Below, piece after piece: positions 7,224 to 15,227 of a stretch of DNA of 64,000 bases. The DNA is from Floridanema aerugineum (lineage in GTDB: Bacteria; Cyanobacteriota; Cyanobacteriia; Cyanobacteriales; Aerosakkonemataceae). Under the pieces are notes generated by a model. The model made no database searches. It saw nothing but the letters and a program-made list of their open reading frames with translations, and had not been told where the DNA came from. A program made the position numbers and the translations under genes. The stretch spans positions 1 to 64,000 of the forward strand of contig NZ_JBHFNQ010000255.1 in assembly GCF_041929345.1 (NCBI RefSeq). The letters run 5' to 3'. Positions within the stretch are counted from its first letter, which is position 1. Each line of letters opens with the position of its first letter.

Positions 7224-9434
7224 TCAATTCAAAGTCTGTAAACGGGTTTCTACCTTACCATTCTTGTGCAGAATCAACAGAATTTCGGGAGTTCTTCCGC
7301 CATCAACGGGAGAAACAAAAGGTTCACCCTTCAAAGGTATTTGGGTCCGATCTAAGTAAATTTGTGCTACTTGTCCTCGCGGAGTTACTTGCTTAATCGT
7401 ACCGTCAGCATTTAGAGCTAAAGTGTACTCAATTTGATCTTGAGTCAAACTAGAAGGTGGTTGCCAGCGTTGCTGAAAAAACTGTCTCGCTTCCGCCACC
7501 TGTGGTATTTGATCGAACAGAGAATTACTATTGCTAGCATTCCCAGCAGCGTTATTTTTGGGAGTAGTGTCAGTAGTCAAAGTCGCCATAGTCGAAGCCC
7601 CAGAGGTTTCCGTAGCTGTAACTTCCGAATCCTTTTTATCTAATCTTTCCATAGCTTGACCATTTTGCTGTCCTCTGAGTGTATTAGAAAGCATTGGTTC
7701 AGCAGTAGAATTTCCCAATTGATGACCTAATCCAGCCAACTGAGGATTTTCCTTTGGCTTTTGCGTTGCGGTGGGAGTAGGCTTCTCCTGAGTCTGAGTA
7801 TTTGGCTCAGAAGCAGAAGAAAGGGGATTTATAGCTAGTGGTGCAGAAGGTAGGGGAGTTGCAGCTAGTGGTGTAGTCGAAAGGTTGGATAGTACTGGTG
7901 ATAGTGGGGCTGGTGTTTGTCTGGGAAACATCTGTACAACAGTTGGGCTAGGGGGAGTAGTTCTAGCTTGTGGAGTAGTTCTAGTTTCTGGAGTAGTTCT
8001 AGTTTCTGGAGTAGTTCTAGTTTCTGGAGTAGTTCTAGCTTGTGGAGTAGTTCTAGCTTGTGGAGTAGTTCTAGCTTGTGGAGTAGTTCTAGTTTCTGGA
8101 GTAGTTCTAGTTTGTGGTGTTACTTGAGCTATTGGTGTGGGATTGACAGATGGTTTTTTGGTGCTAGCTGTTGTGGGAGTGTTATTCACAGGGATACTAA
8201 TTGTTCCCTGTGATGTAGTAACGGGATTAGGAGGAACGCTGGGTACGCTAGTAGGTGTGCTACCAATGCGATAAGTTCCTAGTGGCAATCCTCCGGGGGG
8301 AGTTGGAAGTGCGCTATTATTTCCTGACGGGGATGTAGGAGTGTTAGGAGCTACCGCCACAGGTGGAATTTGAGTAGGAGTACCAGGAGTGTTGTTTCCT
8401 AGCGGTGGTGTAGCAGTGGGGTTAGGAGTTTGGTTGCCTAGTAGTCCGGGTGGAGATGGTAGAGTTGGAACAGAAGTTGTAGGTGGAGTTGCTACTCCTG
8501 GCGTTGGTGCTGGTAAAGGTGAGGGAACAGCAGCAATTTGTGGTTGTGGTAGTAGCGGATTAGGATTGGTTTGATTTGGGTCGGTTGTAGTTGTAGGGTT
8601 AATAACGGCGGGAGTTGCTTCGGGAGTGCGTTTCCCTTGGTCTAGCATTTTGGCAACACCTGCGGTTAAGCCAACTGTTACTGTTACCATTGCAGCAGAA
8701 ATTGCCCAGTAGGGAGGAAGTTTACGCTCAGAGGTGCGGCGGCTATTGGGTAAACCTTTTTGTTCAGCTTTGTATTCTTCCAGGGCGGTGGCTAAGTCGA
8801 ATAATTGCAGCAAACTAAGGTTAATTGCTGACCCTGATTCTGGACTAGCTAGAGAACCCAGGAACAAATCGTGGGAAAGTAGATTGCGAGGCTGTAAGTA
8901 AATGCCACCGTTTGCTTTCGGGAAATGCAGGTTTTGGGGGGGTAAATTGGTTGTGCTAGAGGTAGTGATTGGTTGATAATTCTCTTGGGTGGGAGGAGAC
9001 TGGTCTGTTTCGGCTGTTTCGGCTGTTTCTGGTGGTTCGCTGGGGATATCCTGCTGGCTAGAGATGGTGATAATCTCTTTTTCCTCTGGGTTTAACTGAG
9101 TTATTTCGCTTTGTGTTTCTGCTTCGGTGGTGGTTGGTGTTTGTTCTTGGGTGGTGAATACTGAGTGCCATCCGGGGAAGTTTTCGGGTTTTTCGATTAA
9201 AAAATGCTGGATGTAGGCTTTTACTTCTTGGTGAAGTGTTTCTAATTGGTCTTTGCTGCCATGAATGGTGATTCGCTTTTCTTCAGGTAGTCTTGGATCG
9301 TCGAAGTTGAGGGAAAAGTTGAGGTGTTTGTCGGCCGAACGACCAAAAGAGCGAAATAGGGGTGAGCTTTGGGAAACTATTTCTAGGGTGCAGGTGGGTG
9401 GGGTGTAGCGTCGCAGAACTGAGTTGGAGGACAT
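7224..9434 (-). CDS. DUF4335 domain protein with Pro/Thr-rich stalk
   Basis: A 736-residue protein. The N-terminal third (RRYTPPTCTLEIVSQSSPLF... to the SHDLFLGSLA segment, about 1-225) is the cyanobacterial DUF4335 domain. A single TM segment lies at about 241-263. A very long Pro/Thr/Ser-rich region (about 265-600) includes nine (P)(Q/E)(A/T)RTT hexapeptides, and a compact C-terminal domain begins at about 620 (FDQIPQVAEARQFFQQRW). DUF4335 genes usually neighbour DUF3038 genes, as here (next gene upstream, 85 nt away). Function is unknown; the layout suggests an envelope-spanning stalked protein. Repeat number in the stalk is likely variable. Confidence 0.85.
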   Translation of the reverse strand: MSSNSVLRRYTPPTCTLEIVSQSSPLFRSFGRSADKHLNFSLNFDDPRLPEEKRITIHGSKDQLETLHQEVKAYIQHFLIEKPENFPGWHSVFTTQEQTPTTTEAETQSEITQLNPEEKEIITISSQQDIPSEPPETAETAETDQSPPTQENYQPITTSSTTNLPPQNLHFPKANGGIYLQPRNLLSHDLFLGSLASPESGSAINLSLLQLFDLATALEEYKAEQKGLPNSRRTSERKLPPYWAISAAMVTVTVGLTAGVAKMLDQGKRTPEATPAVINPTTTTDPNQTNPNPLLPQPQIAAVPSPLPAPTPGVATPPTTSVPTLPSPPGLLGNQTPNPTATPPLGNNTPGTPTQIPPVAVAPNTPTSPSGNNSALPTPPGGLPLGTYRIGSTPTSVPSVPPNPVTTSQGTISIPVNNTPTTASTKKPSVNPTPIAQVTPQTRTTPETRTTPQARTTPQARTTPQARTTPETRTTPETRTTPETRTTPQARTTPPSPTVVQMFPRQTPAPLSPVLSNLSTTPLAATPLPSAPLAINPLSSASEPNTQTQEKPTPTATQKPKENPQLAGLGHQLGNSTAEPMLSNTLRGQQNGQAMERLDKKDSEVTATETSGASTMATLTTDTTPKNNAAGNASNSNSLFDQIPQVAEARQFFQQRWQPPSSLTQDQIEYTLALNADGTIKQVTPRGQVAQIYLDRTQIPLKGEPFVSPVDGGRTPEILLILHKNGKVETRLQTLN
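7955..8125. repeat. 18-nt minisatellite in the DUF4335 gene
   Basis: About nine copies of an 18-nt unit (GGAGTAGTTCTAGYTTST as read on the plus strand) encode the hexapeptide repeat of the minus-strand protein. Units alternate between two variants (Q-A-R-T-T-P and E-T-R-T-T-P) in blocks, indicating recent slippage or recombination. Confidence 0.9.
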
Positions 9435-9519
9435 AATGGCAATTTTTGAGTTTTGAGGTTTGAGTTTTGAGTTTTGAGTTAATTAGTGAAAACTTAAAAG
9501 TTTTGGAGTAAGTGGTTTA

Positions 9520-10107
9520 TTAGCGTGTTTTTTCCAACAGGGAGTACCAGAGGCGCTGATGTCCGCTGGATGTACTGTAGAAAAGTAAATCCATGATTTT
9601 TTTAAGTGCTTGTTGAGTTAAGGCATCGGGTGATAATGTCTGTTGGTGTTTCATGCCCTCAGAGTATAGCTTGCTGAAGGTTTTGATGTAGTCGTCTAGC
9701 AAACTGGAGGTGTTAAGTTGTCGTTTTTCTTCTGTTAGTTGTTCTAGGAGGGCGACGGCACGACGAATTAGTTCTTGGTGTTGTTTGGCTAGATGGCTGA
9801 TAATTAAGACTAGCGATCGCAAATCTTCCTCATTCAATCTTTCACTCTCCTCTACCTCAACACTTTCACTCACAGGCTGGTGTCTTGACCACAGGTTAAT
9901 TCTCTCCTGGGCTGTTGATTGGATATTTAACGCATTTGCTGCTGCCAATATTGCCTGTTCATCAACTCCGGCTAATGCTTCCAAAGCTATAAAAATTTCA
10001 TCCAGTTGGCTTTTCATGTTGTCCAACTGCACTGGGTCTAATGAGGAAGTTAAGGTTAATTCCTCTCTTTGGCTAACTAGTCTAGGCGATAATCCTTTTA
10101 ATTGCAT
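9520..10107 (-). CDS. DUF3038 domain protein
   Basis: A 195-residue, mostly helical soluble protein of the cyanobacterial DUF3038 family, recognised by its length, the LDEIFIALEALAGVDEQAIL segment (about 35-55) and the conserved adjacency to the DUF4335 gene. It lies upstream of DUF4335 on the same strand with an 85-nt gap containing TTTTGAG heptamer repeats, so the two probably form an operon. Biochemical role is unknown. Heavy HIP1 and repeat content nearby is typical of the window and not a sign of transfer. Confidence 0.8.
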   Translation of the reverse strand: MQLKGLSPRLVSQREELTLTSSLDPVQLDNMKSQLDEIFIALEALAGVDEQAILAAANALNIQSTAQERINLWSRHQPVSESVEVEESERLNEEDLRSLVLIISHLAKQHQELIRRAVALLEQLTEEKRQLNTSSLLDDYIKTFSKLYSEGMKHQQTLSPDALTQQALKKIMDLLFYSTSSGHQRLWYSLLEKTR

Positions 10108-10187
10108 AAATTTGCAGTGGGAGACAACATAAGGGAATTTTAATAAAAACTAGAGGGAAGGCAACAGGGCAGGGGTGCTCCAGGTGC

Positions 10188-10267
10188 AAGAAGGGGCAAG
10201 AAGGGGCAAGAAGGCTCTCTAACTCAAAAATCAAAAATCAAAACTCAAAACTCAAAACTCAAAACTC
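10188..10267. repeat. Short tandem repeats before the branching-enzyme gene
   Basis: An array of GGGGCAAGAA units (about 10188-10212) followed by AAAACTC/AAAATC heptamers (about 10221-10267). It occupies most of the 314-nt gap between the divergent DUF3038 and GH57 genes; nothing else coding is seen there. Confidence 0.8.
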
Positions 10268-10421
10268 TCCCAGTCCCCAACCCCCCATGAAATCAGCAAA
10301 TTTTAGCAAAGTTGCGACTACATTTCTCTTCTCTGGCTGGTTTCGACTAAAATCTTAAAATACTGCAAAAGCTTCCCTTTACTGCCGCAGTTTGACCCTA
10401 TTTCAACACGGCTCATTCACT

Positions 10422-12005
10422 ATGGCTATTGGCTACCTCGCCCTTGTTCTTCATGCCCACTTACCTTTTGTGCGGCACCCTGAGAGTGATTATGTCTTAG
10501 AAGAAGAGTGGCTTTATGAAGCCATTACAGAAACTTACATTCCTTTGTTACGCATATTTGAGGGATTAAAACGAGACGGTATTGATTTCAAAATCACGAT
10601 GACGCTGACACCGCCTCTGGTGTCAATGCTGCGTGACCCTCTGCTACAAGAACGTTACGATCATCACTTAGGCAAATTACAAGAACTGGTCGAAAAGGAA
10701 ATCGAACATAACCGTCATCACGGTCATCTCCTGTACTTGTCAGAGTTCTACGCTAAGGATTTTCAGAACACTCGCGAGTACTGGGAACGTTATGACGGCG
10801 ATTTGGTGAAGGCTTTTAAGCAATACCAAGATAGCAATAACTTGGAGATCATCACTTGTGGTGCGACTCACGGCTACTTGCCTTTAATGAATATGTACCC
10901 GCAAGCTGTTTGGGCACAAATTAAGGTTGCTTGCGAACATTACGAGGAAAGTTTTGGTCGTCCGGCTAGAGGGATTTGGTTGCCTGAATGTGCTTATTAT
11001 TATGGTTTGGAGCGAATGCTGGCTGATGCTGGTTTACGCTATTTCATTATTGATGGACACGCGATGCTTTATGGTCGCCCTCGTCCGCGCTTTGGGACTT
11101 ATACTCCGGTGTTTACGGAGTCGGGTATTGCAGCTTTTGGTCGGGATCATGAGTCTTCACACCAAGTTTGGTCTTCTCAGTTGGGTTATCCCGGCGATCC
11201 CGAATATCGAGAATTTTACAAGGATTTAGGTTGGGAGGCGGAATATGAATATATCAAGCCTTACATTATGCCCAATGGTCAACGGAAGAATACGGGGATT
11301 AAGTACCATAAAATCACTGGTCGGGGGTTAGGCTTGGGAGAGAAAGCCCTTTACGATCCTTATTGGGCGCGGGAAAAGGCTGCGGAACACGGGGGTAATT
11401 TTATGTACAACCGGGAGCAGCAGGTGAGGCATCTATATAATGTGATGCAGAAAAGACCGATCGTACTTTCTCCTTATGATGCCGAATTGTTCGGTCATTG
11501 GTGGTATGAAGGGCCTTGGTTTTTAGATTCGCTGTTTCGTAAGTCTTGGCATGAGCAAAGTACATACCAAATGACTCATTTAGCTGATTATCTGCGAAAA
11601 TATCCGACTCAACAAGTGGTTCGGTTGGCTCAGTCGAGTTGGGGTTATAAGGGTTTCCATGAGTATTGGTTGAATGAAACTAATGCTTGGATTTATCCTT
11701 ATTTACATAAGGCTGCTGAGAGAATGATTGAGTTGGCTAAGCGGGAACCTGCTGATGAGTTGGAATGGCGGGCTCTAAATCAGGCGGCGCGGGAGTTGTT
11801 GTTGGCGCAGTCTTCTGATTGGGCGTTTATTATGCGAACTGGGACGATGGTTCCTTATGCGGTGCGCCGGACGCGATCGCATTTGATGCGCTTTAATAAG
11901 CTTTATGATGACATCAATGCTGGGAAAATCGATAGCGGTTGGTTACAAAAAGTTGAGGGAATAGATAATATTTTCCCCAGTATTAACTATCGCACTTATC
12001 GATAG
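10422..12005 (+). CDS. GH57 family 1,4-alpha-glucan branching enzyme-like protein (DUF1957)
   Basis: A 527-residue glycoside hydrolase family 57 protein. Start ATG 10422 (MAIGYLALVLHAHLPF) fits the family; a TTG 30 nt upstream would only add a non-conserved leader. It has the HAH-LPF motif (residues 11-16), the GIWLPEC nucleophile motif (Glu near 188), the PYDAELFGHWWYEGP motif with the acid/base Asp (near 352), and a C-terminal DUF1957 helical part ending with QSSDWAFIMRTGTMVPYA. The predicted reaction is formation of alpha-1,6 branches in glycogen-type glucan in the cytoplasm. Members of this group can have low or other transglycosylase activity, so exact activity is inferred. Confidence 0.9.
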   Translation: MAIGYLALVLHAHLPFVRHPESDYVLEEEWLYEAITETYIPLLRIFEGLKRDGIDFKITMTLTPPLVSMLRDPLLQERYDHHLGKLQELVEKEIEHNRHHGHLLYLSEFYAKDFQNTREYWERYDGDLVKAFKQYQDSNNLEIITCGATHGYLPLMNMYPQAVWAQIKVACEHYEESFGRPARGIWLPECAYYYGLERMLADAGLRYFIIDGHAMLYGRPRPRFGTYTPVFTESGIAAFGRDHESSHQVWSSQLGYPGDPEYREFYKDLGWEAEYEYIKPYIMPNGQRKNTGIKYHKITGRGLGLGEKALYDPYWAREKAAEHGGNFMYNREQQVRHLYNVMQKRPIVLSPYDAELFGHWWYEGPWFLDSLFRKSWHEQSTYQMTHLADYLRKYPTQQVVRLAQSSWGYKGFHEYWLNETNAWIYPYLHKAAERMIELAKREPADELEWRALNQAARELLLAQSSDWAFIMRTGTMVPYAVRRTRSHLMRFNKLYDDINAGKIDSGWLQKVEGIDNIFPSINYRTYR

Positions 12006-12154
12006 ATTTAATTGCTGTTTTACGGTTTGCGAATGCTACGACAGGCTACGCCAAAGTGCTTTCTTGACATTTAAAATTTAAGCAATTGGGTTTCTATTTC
12101 ATTGCCAGAAACCCAATTTTTTATCAGCCGTATCCTAAATATAGATTAACCAAA

Positions 12155-12409
12155 GTGAAACCCATTAGATTAACTAAACACGCTCAAGAGCAAGCAATTG
12201 AAAGAGGTACAAATGAAGCCGAAATTATTGATACCATTGTTACAGGTAATCGCCAACCAGCGAAAAACGGTAGATACAAATATCAAGCCATTTTTCAGTA
12301 TAATAATGATTGGCAAGGTCAGTTCTACTCTGTAAAGAAAGTAGTACCCATTGTTACCGAAACTGATACTGAGTTAGTGGTTATCACAGTTTATACTTTT
12401 TACTTTTGA
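12155..12409 (+). CDS. DUF4258 domain protein, putative toxin of a TA-like pair
   Basis: About 84 residues from a GTG at 12155 (VKPIRLTKHAQEQAIERG). A TTG at 12086 would give 107 residues, but the extra N-terminus looks non-conserved and no clear Shine-Dalgarno marks either. The LTKHAQEQAIERG helix, a GR-YKYQAIF strand and a C-terminal V-VITVYTFYF strand fit DUF4258, a small BECR/RelE-like fold found in toxin-like contexts. The next gene begins 7 nt after its stop and encodes a DUF2283 protein, a recurrent partner. RNase activity is inferred from family context only. Confidence 0.7.
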   Translation: MKPIRLTKHAQEQAIERGTNEAEIIDTIVTGNRQPAKNGRYKYQAIFQYNNDWQGQFYSVKKVVPIVTETDTELVVITVYTFYF

Positions 12410-12416
12410 GGTATTT

Positions 12417-12635
12417 ATGAAAATTAGTTATGATTCAGAAATTGATGCTCTTTACATTAGGCTTGCGGAAGGTGAGCATCAGTGCCGCACTTTACAACTA
12501 ACTGAAGAAATTGCTTTAAATATTGGTAAAAATGAGTTGTTAGTAGGTATAGAAGTTTTAGATGCTACAAAGGTTTTAGGTGGAGGGAATGTTCCTAATG
12601 TAGTTCTAGAAAATATATCTTTTACTGTAGCCTAA
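12417..12635 (+). CDS. DUF2283 domain protein, putative antitoxin partner
   Basis: A 72-residue protein with the DUF2283 signature: MKISYDSEIDALYIRL at the start and NIGKNELLVGIEVLDATKVLG in the middle. GAGG at 12408-12411 overlaps the upstream stop codon and is 5 nt before the ATG, so translation is coupled to the DUF4258 gene. The pair is short, self-contained and flanked by unrelated genes, as expected of a TA-like module, though the toxin-before-antitoxin order is the less common one. Confidence 0.8.
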   Translation: MKISYDSEIDALYIRLAEGEHQCRTLQLTEEIALNIGKNELLVGIEVLDATKVLGGGNVPNVVLENISFTVA

Positions 12636-12662
12636 ATAAAGCGATCGCTCTAATTTTGCCAA

Positions 12663-12878
12663 TCAAGAATTAGAATCAGAATTTTTACGAATACGCTCAA
12701 CAAACTCAGGATAATTATCTAGATCTTCGGGTGATTCTAATGGTGGCATTTCAATCCAGGTAGCTTCTGCGTGTAGTTTGTCTACATAAGCATAAAACGC
12801 TTCTCGATCGTCTCGGTGAGCAAGAACGTAAGCTTGTAAATCTTTCTGACTCATTGCTTTAAAGTTAGGTTTGCTCAT
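12663..12878 (-). CDS. Small DUF6887-like protein
   Basis: A 71-residue soluble protein starting MSKPNFKAMSQKDLQAYVLAHRDDREAFYAYVDKL. It resembles the cyanobacterial small-protein family annotated DUF6887 (PNF-MS-KELR-YVL-HR-D-EAF). GAGAGG lies 9 nt before the ATG. Members often sit next to a second small protein gene; none is seen here. It is convergent with the DUF2283 gene (27 nt between stops), suggesting a cluster of small accessory genes. Function is unknown. Confidence 0.65.
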   Translation of the reverse strand: MSKPNFKAMSQKDLQAYVLAHRDDREAFYAYVDKLHAEATWIEMPPLESPEDLDNYPEFVERIRKNSDSNS

Positions 12879-12923
12879 CTTACATACCTCTCAATATTAA
12901 GTGTAACACTGAAGTCTTTCGAT

Positions 12924-12948
12924 AAAAAAGACGGGCAAATTACCCGCC
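12924..12948 (-). terminator. Rho-independent terminator of petCA
   Basis: On the minus strand a GC-rich hairpin (GGCGGGTAA / TTGCCCGTC, 12930-12948, with two G-U pairs) is followed by six T residues (12929-12924). It lies about 38 nt beyond the petA stop codon. Confidence 0.85.
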
Positions 12949-12985
12949 TTGTTAGTTATTTTCCCAATAGACTCAAAAGCCAAAC

Positions 12986-13975
12986 TTAGAAATTCATTTC
13001 TGCGGCTTGTACTTTTTCGATTTGTTTCTTCTTCAAAACGAGGAAAGTTTGGGAAAGCATAATTGCTGCAAAGAAAGCCATTAACCATTTAATGCGATTA
13101 GGATCTTGCAACACAATTTCGCCGTCATCTTGACCAAAACCGCCGACGTTGGGATTATTGGTCAAAAGTGCGCCTGCACTTACGGTTTCGCCTTCAGTAA
13201 CGATTAATTCTGGGCCAGCAGGAATTGTTTCGGTTACAGTTTGACCAGATTCGGTTTTAATGGTTACTTCGTAGCCACCATCTTCAATTGCGGTAATCTT
13301 AGAGACTGTGCCTGCAGCCGAAGCATTGTAAGCGTTATTATTGCTCTTATCGCCTGTGGGGTAAACTTGTCCGCGTCCGCGATTTCCGCCTACGTGAACG
13401 GCATATTTACCGAAGCGAATGTTTTTGTCAGTTTTCGGATCGGGAGAGAGGACTGGGAAGACAATTTCTTGATATTGATCCCCAGGCAATGGCCCGATGA
13501 TGACAACGTTTTCTTTGTCTTCGCTGTAGGGTTGATAGTATAGCCCTTCGACTTTTTCCTTCATTTCTTCGGGAATGCGGTCTTCTGGGGCAATTTTGAA
13601 GCCTTCAGGTAACATTAACACAGCGCCGACGTTCAAACCGCCTTTAGAACCATCGCTGAGTACTTGTTGTGCTGAGGTGTCGTAGGGGACTTTAACGACT
13701 GCTTCAAATACTGTGTCTGGGAGAACGGACTGAGGAACTTCGACTTCTGTGAATTTAGCTGCGAGGTGACAGTTAGCGCAAACAATGCGTCCTGTAGGTT
13801 CGCGAGGAGTTTCTGGTGCGGTTTGTTGCGCCCAAAAGGGGTATGCAGCAGCGGATTGAGGTACGACGAGATCGGAGGTGAGGAAAAGTCCTACGGTGGC
13901 GATCGCCACTAAGAACAGTTTGGCGATCGCTTTTTGGCTATTCACCAAGGTCGCCGTTAAACAAGCTTTTTTCAT
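12986..13975 (-). CDS. petA: Cytochrome f, cytochrome b6f complex
   Basis: A 329-residue precursor of the c-type cytochrome of b6f, which passes electrons from the Rieske centre to plastocyanin or cytochrome c6 in the thylakoid lumen. A Sec-type signal peptide (1-44, cleavage after SAAA) leaves a mature N-terminus YPFWAQQT, whose amino group is the axial haem ligand in this family. The haem site is CANCH at 66-70. The luminal large domain contains the expected NNNAYNASAAG region, and a C-terminal anchor lies at about 294-312 followed by a short KKKQ stromal tail. It is the second gene of the petC-petA operon (119-nt spacer) and ends at a clear terminator. Confidence 0.98.
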   Translation of the reverse strand: MKKACLTATLVNSQKAIAKLFLVAIATVGLFLTSDLVVPQSAAAYPFWAQQTAPETPREPTGRIVCANCHLAAKFTEVEVPQSVLPDTVFEAVVKVPYDTSAQQVLSDGSKGGLNVGAVLMLPEGFKIAPEDRIPEEMKEKVEGLYYQPYSEDKENVVIIGPLPGDQYQEIVFPVLSPDPKTDKNIRFGKYAVHVGGNRGRGQVYPTGDKSNNNAYNASAAGTVSKITAIEDGGYEVTIKTESGQTVTETIPAGPELIVTEGETVSAGALLTNNPNVGGFGQDDGEIVLQDPNRIKWLMAFFAAIMLSQTFLVLKKKQIEKVQAAEMNF

Positions 13976-14094
13976 CTGTTACAAATAGATCCGTGACAAG
14001 CTTTTAATCAATACATTGAAGGCTTCAATTACTAAATTTTAGATTTTTGACTTGCTCAATCAATGGAAAATCCCAAATCTAAAATTTAAAATTT

Positions 14095-14634
14095 CTATGC
14101 CCACCAAGGTTCTTCACCAGTGCGGAAATCGGTTTCTGTCCAAGGTGTAAAGCTAACTTTGTCATCTTCTACAGTGGCGTGAACCAATGCTAGAGACAGA
14201 GGTGCAGGGCCTCTGACCACTTTACCAGTGCTGTCATACTGGGAACCATGACAGGGACACTTAAATTTGTTTTCAGCGATATTCCAAGGAACGACGCAGC
14301 CTAAGTGGGTGCAGATGGCGTTGATGCCGTAATCTGCGATTTGCTTGTCTTCTGTTACCACAATGTAGGTGGGATCGCCTTTGAGTCCTTGGGCTAAAGA
14401 GCGATCGCCTGGATTGCGAGAACTCAGGTATTCGCTAGCGACGATCGAATTGCCCAAAGCATCTTTAGCAATTACACCACCACCAGCACCACTTTTTGTT
14501 GGAGGAATAAAGTATTTGACGACTGGATACAGTGCCCCCAAAGCAGTTCCTGTAATAGTGCCGAAAGTTAGAAGATTCATAAACTGACGACGACCCATAT
14601 CAGGCACGTCAGCAGATCCCGAAATTTGAGCCAT
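14095..14634 (-). CDS. petC: Rieske iron-sulfur protein, cytochrome b6f complex
   Basis: A 179-residue Rieske protein: N-terminal twin-arginine-type region (GRRQFMN) with membrane helix (about 18-42), a Gly-rich hinge (KSGAGGG, about 47-53), and the 2Fe-2S ligands in CTHLGC (108-113) and CPCHG (126-130). It transfers electrons from plastoquinol to cytochrome f. It is first in the petCA operon; the 224-nt divergent gap to the DUF3067 gene must hold its promoter. Cyanobacteria often have several petC copies; length and linkage to petA mark this as the major one. Confidence 0.97.
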   Translation of the reverse strand: MAQISGSADVPDMGRRQFMNLLTFGTITGTALGALYPVVKYFIPPTKSGAGGGVIAKDALGNSIVASEYLSSRNPGDRSLAQGLKGDPTYIVVTEDKQIADYGINAICTHLGCVVPWNIAENKFKCPCHGSQYDSTGKVVRGPAPLSLALVHATVEDDKVSFTPWTETDFRTGEEPWWA

Positions 14635-14858
14635 AACCTATGCTGGAGTCTGTATCTTTTAATTAACAACCTTGTAGTTCACACCCCAAAACTTTTCAGA
14701 ATTGGGATGGTGAAGTGTAATTTCCCGTGAGGGCAATCTCCCAAAAATCCTTTGAGAGACTGGTTTACAACTTTCATCTGGTATTATTACATTTTTTGAT
14801 GCCCCTCTCATAATTTCTTGACATTAACGGATAAAGCCTTTAATTATTAAAGTAGGTC

Positions 14859-15176
14859 ATGACCGGAGCAAATTTACGTCAACTATTGCTGAATAAGTGG
14901 GGACGCTCTTACGATATACAATTAAGGCGGACTCAAGGCAAAATTTTTGTCCAAATAATGTGGAAGTATTTAGAGCAAGCTTCCTTCCCCCTAACGGAAG
15001 CAGAATACATGGCACGTTTAGATACGGTTGTCAGCTATTTGCTAGCCTGGGGTGCCACGTTACAAGTGCAAGATTTTATTGAACAAACACGCGATCGACC
15101 CCGTTTGGGCAAAGCGGTCAGTATTCCGATAGATTTAGGCGAACTTTCTTCAGAGTGGTTGATTGAGGATATGTAA
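14859..15176 (+). CDS. DUF3067 family protein
   Basis: A 105-residue soluble protein conserved in cyanobacteria and plastids (DUF3067), with the signatures TGANLRQLLLNKWGRSYDIQLRR near the start and FPLTEAEYMARLDTVVSYL in the middle. It lies divergently from petC, a neighbourhood seen in other cyanobacteria. Function is unknown to me. The gap to the next gene is 51 nt, so it may be cotranscribed with the HlyD-like gene, though the two look unrelated. Confidence 0.85.
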   Translation: MTGANLRQLLLNKWGRSYDIQLRRTQGKIFVQIMWKYLEQASFPLTEAEYMARLDTVVSYLLAWGATLQVQDFIEQTRDRPRLGKAVSIPIDLGELSSEWLIEDM

Positions 15177-15227
15177 TGCTGATTTTTGCCTAATTCCTAG
15201 ATGTTCATTAGTAGAAGAATGTAAAAC

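Noticed and set aside
7885..8213. Open frames with Val/Cys/Ser repeats on the plus strand
   Set aside because: They are the antisense reading of the 18-nt minisatellite of the DUF4335 gene.
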